From the NCBI RefSeq assembly GCF_001017125.1, contig NZ_JXOJ01000002.1:25801-89800 (forward strand): 64,000 nucleotides of DNA, in the 5' to 3' direction. The stretch comes from Methanoculleus sediminis (GTDB lineage Archaea > Halobacteriota > Methanomicrobia > Methanomicrobiales > Methanoculleaceae). Below the pieces are notes generated by a model that was not told the DNA's origin, did not search any database, and saw nothing but the letters and a program-made list of their open reading frames with translations. Shown here piece by piece: positions 8,469 to 17,944 of the stretch (the first letter of the stretch is position 1; the number at the start of each line of letters is the position of its first letter). The translations under genes and the position numbers were made by a program.

Positions 8469-9365
8469 ATGCCGGGTGCGGACTACATCTACCCGAACGT
8501 CACCGAAGTAGCCCAGCGGGGCGGACTCCTCGAACGCTGGCACCTCGCAGAACCCCTCGGGTGCGCGTATATCGAGATCCCCGGCGATTTCATCAAGAAC
8601 AAGACGGAGGTGGAGCGAACGGGGCAGGAGATAGGGTCGATCCTCACCCGATCGTCCGTCGAACTCCTCTATGAACAGGATACCGCCCTTCCGGGCAACC
8701 TCAGGTACCTCCTGCACACCGAACCTGCCATCCCCCGGAGAGACCGGCACGGCAGGCAGGCGACGGCAAACCTGCGGTGGCGCGATCCCGGCTGGGTGGC
8801 CGGTTTCGGGGATATGCTCCTCGAGATCGAGGACTTCCTGGGTATCCCCCCGGAGATCATCGAGATTCACCCCGGCGACCGGAGGAACACCCACGCCGAT
8901 ATCGTCATGGGGATGCATGCCCTGATCGCCGCCCACTGGAACGCCTTCGGAACGGAACCGCTGGTGCTGCTCGAGCACCACAAGGACCAGAGCATCTCCA
9001 CGGGGAGCCAGATACGGTCGTTCTGGGCGATACTCAAGGATATCCACCCCGAGATCGCCGGGCTGGCCGGGATAGCACTCGATCCCTGGCACCTCCACGC
9101 CGCAACGAGTGAGGACTTCCCCGAATCGCTTGGCGAGATTCCGTTCGATTCCCTGCAGGCGTTTCATATCCATAGCGACCTCCGGCCTCCGTCGCCGGGA
9201 GACAGGGTACCCTGGCCGCAGGTCTTCAGGGTGATCGGCAGCGTCTCAAAGACGCCCCGCATCAAACCCGTGGTCTACCAGAAGAGCAGGGTTCCCGCGG
9301 CAATTGCCTTCTGCAAAGAGATGCTCGCCGCGCCGCGGGCGGCGTATGCCGGGCCGCCGGCGTGA
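8469..9365 (+). CDS. Xylose isomerase-like TIM-barrel protein
   Basis: A 298-residue protein resembling the sugar-phosphate isomerase/AP endonuclease IV-like TIM barrel. Possible metal ligands are ordered as expected: EIHPGD (about 138), VLLEHHK (about 171), LDPWHLH (about 205) and FHIHSD (about 234). Substrate and reaction are unknown; family members include sugar isomerases and repair nucleases. The N-terminal part, beginning MPGADYIYPNVTEVAQ, is not divergent enough to decide between them. It follows the Cys-rich frame closely and could be co-transcribed with it. Confidence 0.7.
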   Translation: MPGADYIYPNVTEVAQRGGLLERWHLAEPLGCAYIEIPGDFIKNKTEVERTGQEIGSILTRSSVELLYEQDTALPGNLRYLLHTEPAIPRRDRHGRQATANLRWRDPGWVAGFGDMLLEIEDFLGIPPEIIEIHPGDRRNTHADIVMGMHALIAAHWNAFGTEPLVLLEHHKDQSISTGSQIRSFWAILKDIHPEIAGLAGIALDPWHLHAATSEDFPESLGEIPFDSLQAFHIHSDLRPPSPGDRVPWPQVFRVIGSVSKTPRIKPVVYQKSRVPAAIAFCKEMLAAPRAAYAGPPA

Positions 9366-9427
9366 CGGTGCGGCCCGGCCCCGATCCTCGCCAACATTCA
9401 TAACCTCCAAATGCCACAGGGTGTCGC

Positions 9428-10891
9428 ATGGCACCGATAGCCGCGCCTGATTTCCCCACCGATCTCGAGTGGCTCAACACCGACCATCCCCTCTCCGTCC
9501 GCGATCTCTCGGGCAGGATAGTGCTGCTCTCGTTTGCGACGTTCACCTGTTCGAACTGCATGCGGCTGGCACCGGAGATCCGGCGGCTCGAGGAGAAGCA
9601 TCCCGGGCTGGTGGTCGTCGAAGTGCATTACCCCGGGTTCGAATCCGCCGCAGTCGGCGGGAACTTCCGGGAGGCCGTGCGCCGCGCCGGGCTGGAGCAC
9701 CCTGTCGCCATCGACCGCAATCGCCTGCTCTGGCAGGCCTTCGGGATCCGGGAGTGGCCGACCTTCGTCCTCATCGACCCGGGAGGGAACGTGGTCGGGA
9801 AGACCGCCGCCGAAGGGCTTTACGGGAGGCTCAACCCGAAGATCGACCGGATGACGACGGAGTTCGGGCAGCGGGGCATGCTCGAGAGAGGACGGCTGTC
9901 GCCGGGAACCGCTCCGGAGACGGCACGGGAGACGAGCCTGCATCGTCCCGGCAAAGTCGCGGCGGACAACGTCGGGATGCGCCTCTTTATAAGCGATACC
10001 GGTCATCACCGGATCGTCGTCGCCGACTCCGACGGAAATATCCTGGAGACGCTCGGCTCCGGGGCTGCCGGAAACACCGACGGATCGTTCGATGAGGCCG
10101 CATTCTACCTGCCGGAGGGACTTATATTCGACGAAGAGGCGGGCGTCCTCTACGTTGCGGATACCGGGAACCACACGATCCGCCGTGTCTCCTTTACCGA
10201 GCGGGAGGTCGCGACGATCGCCGGGACAGGGCTTGCCGCGCCGTCATCCGGCGAAGGCGGACCGGGCACCGGAACCGCGCTGAACGCGCCGCGGGATCTC
10301 GCGCTGCTGGGCGGCCACCTCTACATCGCGATGGCAGGGGCAAACCAGATCTGGCGAATGGATCTCGCCACCCACGAGGTGGAGCCGTATGCCGGTTCCG
10401 GCCGGGAGGGGCTGGTCGACGGGCCGCTGGAGAAGGCCGCCTTCGCCGGCCCTACCGGCATCGTCACCGACGGCGAGGCGCTCTTTGTCGCCGACAGCGG
10501 GGCTTCGGCGATCCGCCGCATCAAGCGAGGAATGGTCGAGACCCGTATCGGGCACTCCCCCGACGATTTCGGCGATCTCGACACCATCGCCCGGATGGCG
10601 CGCATCCACCGGGCGACGGGCATCGCTTACAGGGACGGGTCGCTCTACATCGCCGACACCGGCAACCACAAGATCAAGCAGTTCGACCTGGAGACCGGGT
10701 GGGTTCTCACCCGGGCCGGAAACGGCGGCCGCGGCTACCGGGACGGGCTGTCGGGAGAAGCAAGGCTGAACGAGCCGGGCGGTCTGGCCGACTTCAGGGG
10801 ACTCTGGTATATCGCCGATACCGGCAACCATACCGTCAGGGTCTACGATCCCGCCCGGCACGTCGTCTCGACCCTGACGCTCTGGAAATAG
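9428..10891 (+). CDS. Thioredoxin-like/NHL-repeat protein (NHLRC2-like)
   Basis: A 487-residue protein. Residues 1-150 form a thioredoxin/AhpC-like fold with FATFTCSNCMRL, i.e. a CxxC redox pair. Residues 180-487 form a beta-propeller of about six NHL repeats, recognisable by FISDTGHHRI, YVADTGNHTI, YIADTGNHKI and YIADTGNHTV. This order matches NHLRC2-type proteins of bacteria and animals. There is no signal peptide, so it is probably cytoplasmic. The role is likely thiol-redox chemistry with the propeller as a binding or scaffold module; the precise function is unknown. Confidence 0.85.
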   Translation: MAPIAAPDFPTDLEWLNTDHPLSVRDLSGRIVLLSFATFTCSNCMRLAPEIRRLEEKHPGLVVVEVHYPGFESAAVGGNFREAVRRAGLEHPVAIDRNRLLWQAFGIREWPTFVLIDPGGNVVGKTAAEGLYGRLNPKIDRMTTEFGQRGMLERGRLSPGTAPETARETSLHRPGKVAADNVGMRLFISDTGHHRIVVADSDGNILETLGSGAAGNTDGSFDEAAFYLPEGLIFDEEAGVLYVADTGNHTIRRVSFTEREVATIAGTGLAAPSSGEGGPGTGTALNAPRDLALLGGHLYIAMAGANQIWRMDLATHEVEPYAGSGREGLVDGPLEKAAFAGPTGIVTDGEALFVADSGASAIRRIKRGMVETRIGHSPDDFGDLDTIARMARIHRATGIAYRDGSLYIADTGNHKIKQFDLETGWVLTRAGNGGRGYRDGLSGEARLNEPGGLADFRGLWYIADTGNHTVRVYDPARHVVSTLTLWK

Positions 10892-10988
10892 GGGTAACCG
10901 TGACCCGATCGGCGGGTACCCGAGACCAGTACTTTATGTAGGGGCAACAAGAGAGGAGGGGCGGAACATACAGTCTCCAGGGGGAACC

Positions 10989-11594
10989 ATGCGAACGAAT
11001 TGCGCGCTGTTCATAACAGTTCTGGCTATCGGGGCGGCGGTTCTCATCTGCGGCTGCACGGGCCTGCCGGGAGGCGACGGCCAGAACCGGACGAACGGAA
11101 CACCTTCCGAAACGCCGGTCGGCGGGAGTCTGACGGCCGACGAGGTGCTGGCCCGGGACGGCAACTTCTCGGCGTTCCTCCACGCGCTCGATGCCGCCGG
11201 ACTCAAGGGGACGCTCGCCGGGCCGGGTCCCTACACCGTCTTTGCGCCGACGGACGAGGCATTTAGCCGGGTTCCGGAGACCATGATGGATGAACTCTTC
11301 GACGACCCGAAGGGCAACCTCGCGGAGACCCTGCTCTACCACATGGCTCCGGGGAGGTATACGTCGGCCGAAATCACCGCAAACGACACCGTTCCATCCA
11401 TCCAGGGCAATCCGATCGGCGTCGCCGCCGGCGGCGAGAGCGTGACGGTGGACGGTGCACGGGTGATCCGGGCAGATATTCCGGCCGCGAACGGCGTCAT
11501 CCACGCCATCGATGCGGTCATGATCCCGCCGGACGTGACCCTGTCGCCGACGAACGAGACCGCCGAAAACGTGACGGCGAACGCGACCGGGTGA
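10989..11594 (+). CDS. Fasciclin (FAS1) domain lipoprotein
   Basis: A 201-residue protein. The N-terminus is a signal peptide with a lipobox (LICGCTG, Cys at about 22), followed by a Gly/Asn/Thr linker and one FAS1 domain: GPYTVFAPTDEAFSRVP, then LLYHMAPGRYTSAEI and the C-terminal ANGVIHAIDAVMIPP. The C-terminal tail is rich in Thr and Asn. It should be anchored outside the membrane. It is the secreted member of a FAS1 family that has four leaderless relatives at 17945-20033. FAS1 domains usually mediate adhesion. Confidence 0.9.
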   Translation: MRTNCALFITVLAIGAAVLICGCTGLPGGDGQNRTNGTPSETPVGGSLTADEVLARDGNFSAFLHALDAAGLKGTLAGPGPYTVFAPTDEAFSRVPETMMDELFDDPKGNLAETLLYHMAPGRYTSAEITANDTVPSIQGNPIGVAAGGESVTVDGARVIRADIPAANGVIHAIDAVMIPPDVTLSPTNETAENVTANATG

Positions 11595-11598
11595 GGGC

Positions 11599-11652
11599 AG
11601 GGTGATCACCCTCTTCACGAGGGTGCGACAAGGCGTATGCATTATGCATACG
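11599..11652. promoter_or_regulatory. Two adjacent palindromes downstream of the fasciclin gene
   Basis: AGGGTGATCACCCT at 11599-11612 is a perfect palindrome. The second, at 11634-11652, has nine-base arms CGTATGCAT and ATGCATACG around one base. They lie just after the fasciclin stop codon, so they may be a terminator hairpin or operator sites. The remaining 220 bp before the nuclease-helicase gene shows no supported gene. Confidence 0.4.
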
Positions 11653-11872
11653 TTAGTATACACAATGTGCTCGTACCTGGAGGCTTGTTCCTTCAAAGGC
11701 GCGGGCGCATTCCCGGAACCACCCCGGGAAACATCGGGCGGGACAAGCGGTCGAGGTCGATCCGTCGCGAACCTCCATTGTAGCGGATCGTCAAAGAAAC
11801 CACGAATAACAACTGTTTTCCCACGACCGCACAAACAGAGAATCGCAAAAAGAGTCATCCCAGAGTCCGCCC

Positions 11873-14800
11873 ATGCCACGCTTCAACCTCAGCCCGTCGC
11901 TCATCGGCCGGTTCTTCTACCACGACTGCGAACGCCATCTCCGCTACCACGCGACCCCGGAGCAGGAGCGTGCCGGAGCCGGCATCCCGGCGGCCGCGAT
12001 CGATACGAGCCCGGTGACGCGAGCCCTCCTTGATGCCGGCATCCGGTGGGAGGAGGAGGTGATCCGGACAAAACTCGCGGGCAGGGTGCGGCTCCCGGAC
12101 GGGGCGGGGCCGATCTCCGGGCGGTCGTTCTCCATCGAGGAGAGTTTCAACCTCCTCCCCCTGCTCTCCCCGGGCGAGGCAATCTACCAGACGACCATCC
12201 CCGTCTCGATCCACTTCCTGCAGATCTACGGTCTCGACCCCGAGGCGCACCGGTTCTCTCCCTGCCGTCCGGATCTCGTCAGGGTCGATGAAGAAGGACG
12301 CCTGCAGGTTATCGACATCAAGGCAAGCGAAGAACTCAGCGTCAGTCACCGGATCCAGGCGACGCTGTATGTCCTGATCCTCGAGCACGCCCTGGACCTG
12401 CTCGGGCTCAAACTCCCGGTCGACCGGAACCGGGCGGGGATCTGGCTCTACGGGGAGGATGAGCCGCAACCCTTCGATCTACACCTCAACATACGGGTGA
12501 TCGAGGACTTCTTCCGCCACCGCCTTCCGGGCATCCTCACCGCCCCGCCGGGGGACGTGCCCTGGCACCTCACCTCGCGGTGCGAGTCCTGCGAGTTCTA
12601 CCCCCACTGCCGCGCCGAGGCAGAGGCCTCCTCCTCGGTCTCGCAGATCCCCGGGCTCTCGCCCATCGGTCGGCGCTACCTGCGGGAGGCCCCGTGGGAC
12701 GGCGGGCTCTCGATCAACGCGCTCTCCGACCTCGCCGCGTTCCTCCGCGACCCGGAGAGCGATCGCTGCCTCGACAACTGCGGGTCGCTCGCCGGCCAGG
12801 GCGACCGCCTGCGCTCGACCGTCCGGGCGCTCACGACGGGAGAGATCATTCCGCTCGCCGCGGCCTCGCTCGCACTCCCTGTCTACGAGGATATCACCTT
12901 CATGCTGACGCTCCAGAAGGATCCCGTATCCGGCCGGATATACGCCCTCGGGTTCCGGCGGAGCAGGGGCAAAGCCGTCTACGGGACGCCCTCGCACGAA
13001 GCAATCTTCGTCGCGGCGAACCCCGGCGACTGCACCAGGGTGCGCCGGGAGTTCGTCCGGGCACTCGCCGCGGAACTCGAGGCCGTCGACGGGTACAACC
13101 GGGGCCGCGACTGGGCCGAACAGGAGTCGGTGCAGACCTACGTCTACGACACCTACGAGGAGGAACTTTTCACCCGGCTGCTCGAAGAGGCGCTCGACGA
13201 CCCCGTGAGCGCACAGGACGCTCTCAGGCTGCGGTTCTACTACCAGGATTCCGGCATCGCTCTCGGGTCGATCCACCCGAGCGCGTCCGTCCCCTTCCCG
13301 ATCGTCGTTCTTGCAAGGGAGATCCGGCGGCTGCTCGCGCTTCCCGTCCCGTTCACGCTCCGCCTGCCCGAAGTTCTCGCGGCAATCCCCTCCTCCCGGT
13401 TCGCGTACCGGCTTGATGCGGGTTCCCTCTTCTGGAACGAGCACGGCAACGCCATGAAGAGCGACGCCATCATCATGGCGTGGCACGGAAAACGGCCGGA
13501 GGCTGCAGACTGGGTCCGGCAGGAGGTCTCGCGCCGCCTGCTCGCCGCGGGGAGCGTCCTCGACGGGCTTCGCGAACGGACGAAGGATAGGCTCGTACGG
13601 TGGGCGGAGAAGTTCCGGTTCCCGGGCTCGTGGGAGGCCGCGACGCCGGAGATATCGCGCCTCCTCTTCATCGCGGAGTACGAGTCGACCATGGGTGTGC
13701 GCCGGGTGCAGGAACTGCGGAGCGGGCCGCGGGAGGCAAGGGTCCGGGACGGCGTCAGCATCCCCCTCAAGAAGAGCGAGGGGAATTTCTGGAGGGTGCT
13801 CGCTCCCCTGGATCTCGCGCTCTTCGAGCAGTCGCGGGCGTTCAGTCACCTCCTCGTGCCGGACGGCGAGGCGGGCGATGAGGCGGAGCGGGCGTTCGAC
13901 GACCTTCGCTACCGGAGCAGCCCGAACCCCGGGAACAGCGGGGTCTGCTTTGCGAGGGTCCGCGACACCATCGTCGACCGGACGGCCGGGGAGGTCAGGG
14001 GGCTCGTGCTGGAGGTGACCTACCCCCGGGACCACGCACCTTTTGCCGAGGGTGATCTCGCGATGCTGCATCCCCGGTTCACGGACTTCACCGTATCGCG
14101 CTACGTCGACCGTCTCCTCGCTCTCGACGGGCAGCCGGAGAACGCTTTCATCCGCCTCCTCCGCGACCCGCGGGGGTTCGCCGCGCCGATCCCCGAGCCC
14201 GGAGAGGTCGCCGCCGACGCCGGGCGACTCGCCCGCGATGCCGGGTTCACGAAAAGCCAGAACAGGGCATTTTCTCACGTGACGGAGAACCGCCTGACCC
14301 TGGTCTGGGGGCCGCCCGGCACCGGGAAGACGCATTTCCTCGCGACGGCGATCCTCGCGCTCGTCAGAGCCCGGCGGGCGCACGGGGAGCGGATCCGGGT
14401 GGGGGTTGCGGCGTTCACCCACGCGGCCGTCGAGAACCTTCTCGTCAAGGTCCAGGGCTCGGTCGACGCGTTCGGCCTTGCCGCCGGTCTTCCGATCTAC
14501 AAAGTGGGGGATCTCCGGACACCCGGCGCAGAGCGGAGCCTCGAGGTGCTGCCCCACGACCGGGCCGGGACCGTCGTCGGCTACCCGGCTCTCCTCCTCG
14601 GCGGGACGGTGCATGGTTTCGCAAAACTCGAGAAATCCCTCCCGTCCCTCGATCTCCTGATCGTCGACGAAGCGTCGCAGATGCGGGCGGCGGAACTCGC
14701 GATGGTGCTCCCGATGCTGGGGGAGGACGGACGGCTCGTCCTCGCGGGGGACGACCTCCAGCTCCCGCCGGTCGTCCAGGGGGCGTATCCGGCACCGGTT

Positions 14801-15652
14801 GACGGTCTCCCCGGGCTCGAGGACTCCGTCTTCGCCTACCTCCGGCACCGCGACGATCCCGGCCGCCCCGTCTACACCTGCCAGCTCCAGGAGAACTGGC
14901 GGATGAACCGCACCCTCTCGGAGTTCCCGGCGGAGACGCTCTACGGCGCCGGGTATGCTCCCGCGACCGACGCGATTGCAGCGCAGCAACTCGCCCTCGC
15001 CCCCGGTTCGGCGGGGGAGGAGTGGATGGAGTGGATCCTCGATCCGGCATACCCGCTCGTGCTCTGCGTCCTCGAGGGCGTCCGGACGACGGTGGAGAAC
15101 CGGGTCGAGGCGGCGCTGGTCGCCCGGCTGGCCGGGGCGCTCCGGGAGAGGGTCGTCGACCCCGGATCGGGAGAACGGTATCCGGCGACGGAAGACGGCG
15201 ATTACCGCTTCTGGCGGCACGGGCTCTTCATCGTCAGCCCGCACCACGCACAGATAGGCGCCATCAAAAACAGTCTCGCCAGCATGCGGGCCTGGAAGTA
15301 TCCGCCGTTCGTGGATACCGTCGACAAGATGCAGGGGCAGGAGGCGGAGGCGGTCGTCGTCAGTTACGGCGTGAGCGACGTCGAGACCGCTCTTGCCGAG
15401 GCCGAGTTCATCTACAGCAGGAACCGCCTGAACGTCTCGCTGACCCGGAGCCGGGCGAAGTGCGCGGTCTTCCTGCCACGGCCGCTCTTAGAACCGCCGC
15501 TTGAACTGGTGCAGAACGAGAAGGCGGCGGCGGGGCTCCGGCACATGCTCGACCTCCAGGAGTTCTGCAGGGCGCACGGCGATACGCGGACATTCGACCT
15601 CGACGGCGAGGAGGGCGTCCGGCTCACGGTGATGCGGGCGCGGGTGGAGTGA
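11873..15652 (+). CDS. Dna2-like fusion of PD-(D/E)XK nuclease and superfamily 1 helicase
   Basis: A 1259-residue protein. The N-terminal third is a RecB/Cas4-type nuclease: CRPDLVRV and VIDIKASEEL (residues about 133 and 147), then QATLYVLIL. An Fe-S cluster is suggested by one N-terminal Cys (HDCERH) plus CESCEFYPHC at about 236-245, the arrangement known from Dna2, AddB and Cas4. The C-terminal half is a UPF1-like helicase with GPPGTGKTHF (about 815), VDEASQMRAAEL (about 933) and NVSLTRSRAK near the end. The expected role is DNA end or flap processing. The family is often annotated as TM0106-like RecB nuclease/helicase. It is probably transcribed alone. Confidence 0.9.
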   Translation: MPRFNLSPSLIGRFFYHDCERHLRYHATPEQERAGAGIPAAAIDTSPVTRALLDAGIRWEEEVIRTKLAGRVRLPDGAGPISGRSFSIEESFNLLPLLSPGEAIYQTTIPVSIHFLQIYGLDPEAHRFSPCRPDLVRVDEEGRLQVIDIKASEELSVSHRIQATLYVLILEHALDLLGLKLPVDRNRAGIWLYGEDEPQPFDLHLNIRVIEDFFRHRLPGILTAPPGDVPWHLTSRCESCEFYPHCRAEAEASSSVSQIPGLSPIGRRYLREAPWDGGLSINALSDLAAFLRDPESDRCLDNCGSLAGQGDRLRSTVRALTTGEIIPLAAASLALPVYEDITFMLTLQKDPVSGRIYALGFRRSRGKAVYGTPSHEAIFVAANPGDCTRVRREFVRALAAELEAVDGYNRGRDWAEQESVQTYVYDTYEEELFTRLLEEALDDPVSAQDALRLRFYYQDSGIALGSIHPSASVPFPIVVLAREIRRLLALPVPFTLRLPEVLAAIPSSRFAYRLDAGSLFWNEHGNAMKSDAIIMAWHGKRPEAADWVRQEVSRRLLAAGSVLDGLRERTKDRLVRWAEKFRFPGSWEAATPEISRLLFIAEYESTMGVRRVQELRSGPREARVRDGVSIPLKKSEGNFWRVLAPLDLALFEQSRAFSHLLVPDGEAGDEAERAFDDLRYRSSPNPGNSGVCFARVRDTIVDRTAGEVRGLVLEVTYPRDHAPFAEGDLAMLHPRFTDFTVSRYVDRLLALDGQPENAFIRLLRDPRGFAAPIPEPGEVAADAGRLARDAGFTKSQNRAFSHVTENRLTLVWGPPGTGKTHFLATAILALVRARRAHGERIRVGVAAFTHAAVENLLVKVQGSVDAFGLAAGLPIYKVGDLRTPGAERSLEVLPHDRAGTVVGYPALLLGGTVHGFAKLEKSLPSLDLLIVDEASQMRAAELAMVLPMLGEDGRLVLAGDDLQLPPVVQGAYPAPVDGLPGLEDSVFAYLRHRDDPGRPVYTCQLQENWRMNRTLSEFPAETLYGAGYAPATDAIAAQQLALAPGSAGEEWMEWILDPAYPLVLCVLEGVRTTVENRVEAALVARLAGALRERVVDPGSGERYPATEDGDYRFWRHGLFIVSPHHAQIGAIKNSLASMRAWKYPPFVDTVDKMQGQEAEAVVVSYGVSDVETALAEAEFIYSRNRLNVSLTRSRAKCAVFLPRPLLEPPLELVQNEKAAAGLRHMLDLQEFCRAHGDTRTFDLDGEEGVRLTVMRARVE

Positions 15653-16114
15653 AGGGGGGGGGAGCGGAGACGGAAGCGATTGCGCTCTATTTTTAGAACG
15701 TCGTTGACCGCACCAGACAGTACCCCACTCCTGCTCAATAGCCAGTAGATCTTCGAGATAGCTAGAACTCGTGCACGGCTTTCCACTGGATATCGCGACT
15801 GGGGGTGGGGCTGACGGGGAGGGGGGAGCATCTCCCCTCCCCTGTCTCCAACGCCCATCTCAGGTGCTTTGGATCGGGTTAAGTTACTCTTCCCTTTCAC
15901 CCCCACCCCGCCCGCGCTTCGCGCTCCTCCCCCGCCCCGAGGGGCGGGGGCAGTGCGTGGCGATACCGGATGGAAAGCCGTGTATGGGTTTGCCACAGAC
16001 TCACAACGTCCGGGAGCACGCCTGTATCTTGCCGGATCTTGATTCTCATCGAGTTTGAGGACACCTGCCCCCGGGTGCCCAACCTATTTGCCCCCGCCAG
16101 ACAGATGATATACC
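15653..16114. other. Gene-free region holding an inverted-repeat element
   Basis: 462 bp without a supported gene. Its main content is the element at 15774-15982 described separately. The last 130 bp carry the promoter region of the MutY-like gene. Confidence 0.6.
15774..15982. repeat. 209-bp element with 23-bp imperfect terminal inverted repeats (MITE-like)
   Basis: The left end, CACGGCTTTCCACTGGATAT then CGC (15774-15796), is matched by the reverse complement of 15960-15982 with about three mismatches. Inside are a GGGGAGG...CCTCCCC hairpin (about 15816-15842) and a GCCCCGAGGGGCGGG stem near 15935-15950. There is no open frame that looks coding. The structure fits a miniature inverted-repeat transposable element or a long cruciform; no flanking target duplication is obvious. 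Confidence 0.5.
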
Positions 16115-16999
16115 GTGATCGGCAGCCTCGACCCCGAACAGAACGAGCGCGAACGCCGGCTCCTCGACGCTATCCGGGCAGAGGGGGCGATCCCGGAGAC
16201 CATCCGCCTCTTCCGGGATCTCATCCTCTCGTACTACCGGGCCCACGGCCGCGACCTCCCCTGGCGGCACACCACCGACCCCTACCGGATCCTGGTCTCC
16301 GAGATCATGCTCCAGCAGACGCAGGTCGAGCGGGTCGCCGTGAAGTACCGCGAGTTCCTCGACCGGTTCCCCGACTTCGAGAGCCTTGCCCGTGCGCCGA
16401 AGAGCGAGGTGCTCCTCGCCTGGCAGGGCATGGGCTACAACCGCCGGGCGATCGCGCTCCAGGAGACCGCACGGTGTGTCGTGGATGAGCACGGCGGCGA
16501 TCTTCCCGCCGACGTCGAGACGCTCGCGACCTTCCCCGGGATCGGGAACGCGACCGCGGCGGCGATTGTTGCGTACGCGTTCAACATGCCGGTCGTCTAC
16601 ATCGAGACGAACATCCGGCGGATCTTCATCCACTTCTTCTTCCAGGACCGGGAGGACGTCCGGGACGACGAGATTCTCCCGCTCGTGGAGAGGAGCCTCT
16701 ACCGCGAGAACCCGCGGGAGTGGTATAGCGCGATGATGGATTACGGCACGGTCTTGAAGAAACGGACGGCAAACCCGAACCGGAGGAGCGCATCCTACTC
16801 CCGGCAGAGCCGGTTCGAGGGATCCGACCGGCAGATCAGGGGGCGAATCCTCGCGCTCGTCCTCGAGGAGGGAGCGGTCACGGAGAAGGAGGTGATCCTC
16901 CGGCTCTGCGAAGAGCCCGGACGGGTGAAGCGGATTCTCGGGGACCTCGCACGGGAGGGGTTCGTCGCCGAGAGCGACGGTGCGTACACCTGCAGGTAA
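16115..16999 (+). CDS. HhH-GPD DNA glycosylase, MutY-like without Fe-S cluster
   Basis: A 294-residue protein with a GTG start. It has LPWRHTTDPYRILVSEIMLQ (residues about 50-69) with the Glu that MutY uses, the LAWQGMGYNRRA segment, and the helix-hairpin-helix FPGIGNATAAAIVAYAF. The usual catalytic Asp position reads IETNIRR, i.e. Glu instead of Asp. The four-cysteine Fe-S loop of MutY/Nth is absent. The C-terminal 70 residues look like a winged helix rather than the MutY NUDIX-like domain. Removal of a damaged or mispaired base is likely; the base is uncertain. Relatives are sometimes misnamed HesB. Confidence 0.8.
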   Translation: MIGSLDPEQNERERRLLDAIRAEGAIPETIRLFRDLILSYYRAHGRDLPWRHTTDPYRILVSEIMLQQTQVERVAVKYREFLDRFPDFESLARAPKSEVLLAWQGMGYNRRAIALQETARCVVDEHGGDLPADVETLATFPGIGNATAAAIVAYAFNMPVVYIETNIRRIFIHFFFQDREDVRDDEILPLVERSLYRENPREWYSAMMDYGTVLKKRTANPNRRSASYSRQSRFEGSDRQIRGRILALVLEEGAVTEKEVILRLCEEPGRVKRILGDLAREGFVAESDGAYTCR

Positions 17000-17033
17000 G
17001 GTTGATGCCTGTCCGGGATCACCCGTGAGAGCC

Positions 17034-17939
17034 ATGAAGATCGGCTACCCGTGCATCAACCGGAGCATCGGCTGCTCCTCGGGCCGCACGTTCCGGCTCT
17101 CCTCCTACTCCGGCGAGCGGCTCGAGGAGACCGTCCGGGAGAACCTCCGCTGTCTCGCAGAGATCCTCCGCTTTAATCTCAAAGAGTGCATCCTCTTCTT
17201 CCGGATCGGCTCCGGCCTCGTGCCGTTCGCGTCGCACCCGGTCTGCACCGCCCCGTGGGAGGAGACCTTCGCGGAGACGTTTCGCGAGATCGGCCGGTTC
17301 GTCCGCGAGCACGATATGCGAGTCTCCATGCATCCCGACCAGTTCGTCGTCATCAACGCGAAAGACCCCGGTATCGTTGATAAGAGCGTCGCGGAACTCC
17401 GCTACCACGCTGCCGTCCTCGACGCCATGCGCCTCGATGAGACCGCGAAAGTCCAGATCCACGTCGGCGGGGTCTACGGCGAAAAGAAGGCGAGCATGGA
17501 GCGGTTCGCGAGGGTATATTCCCGTCTCGACGAGAGCATCCTCCGCCGGCTGGTCGTCGAGAACGACGACTCGCGTTACACTCTGGCCGACTGTCTCCGC
17601 ACCCACGAGGAGACCGGCATCCCGGTGCTCTTCGACGTCTTCCACCACACTGTCAATCCCTCCGGCGCCGGGGTGGCCGAAGCGGTCGAACTGGCCGGGG
17701 CGACCTGGCAGTCTCGCGACGGCATCCCGATGATCGATTACAGCACCCCGATGCCCGGCGGGCGGAAGGGCCAGCACGCGGAGAGCCTTGATGCTGCCGA
17801 CTTCGAGCGGTTCCTCGCCGAGACCGTGCCGTCCGACATGGACATCATGCTCGAGATCAAGGATAAGGAGAAGAGCGCTCTTGCCGCCGTCGGGATCGCC
17901 CGCCGGGACGGGCGGTTCCGCCTGCCGCGAGAGCGGTAG
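17034..17939 (+). CDS. uvsE: UV damage endonuclease (UVDE)
   Basis: A 301-residue TIM-barrel endonuclease of the UVDE family. It starts with MKIGYPCINRSIGCSS and contains MRVSMHPDQFVVIN, QIHVGGVYGEKKASM, VVENDDSRYT, FDVFHHTVNP and MLEIKDKEKSAL, which provide the metal ligands. UVDE cuts 5' to cyclobutane dimers and other photolesions. ATG at 17034 begins the conserved N-terminus, so upstream in-frame sequence is not used. It lies 34 bp after the MutY-like gene on the same strand, forming a repair gene pair. Confidence 0.92.
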   Translation: MKIGYPCINRSIGCSSGRTFRLSSYSGERLEETVRENLRCLAEILRFNLKECILFFRIGSGLVPFASHPVCTAPWEETFAETFREIGRFVREHDMRVSMHPDQFVVINAKDPGIVDKSVAELRYHAAVLDAMRLDETAKVQIHVGGVYGEKKASMERFARVYSRLDESILRRLVVENDDSRYTLADCLRTHEETGIPVLFDVFHHTVNPSGAGVAEAVELAGATWQSRDGIPMIDYSTPMPGGRKGQHAESLDAADFERFLAETVPSDMDIMLEIKDKEKSALAAVGIARRDGRFRLPRER

Positions 17940-17944
17940 CCCGG

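Noticed and set aside
11602-12033. Frame starting before the nuclease-helicase gene
   Set aside because: It runs into the real gene in a different frame; the first part is palindromic intergenic sequence.
11873-12650. Cas4-like nuclease domain considered as sign of CRISPR
   Set aside because: It is fused to a Dna2-like helicase and no other CRISPR component is present.
12479-15247. Very long minus-strand frame opposite the nuclease-helicase gene
   Set aside because: High-GC genes give long open frames on the opposite strand; the plus strand has clear nuclease and helicase motifs.
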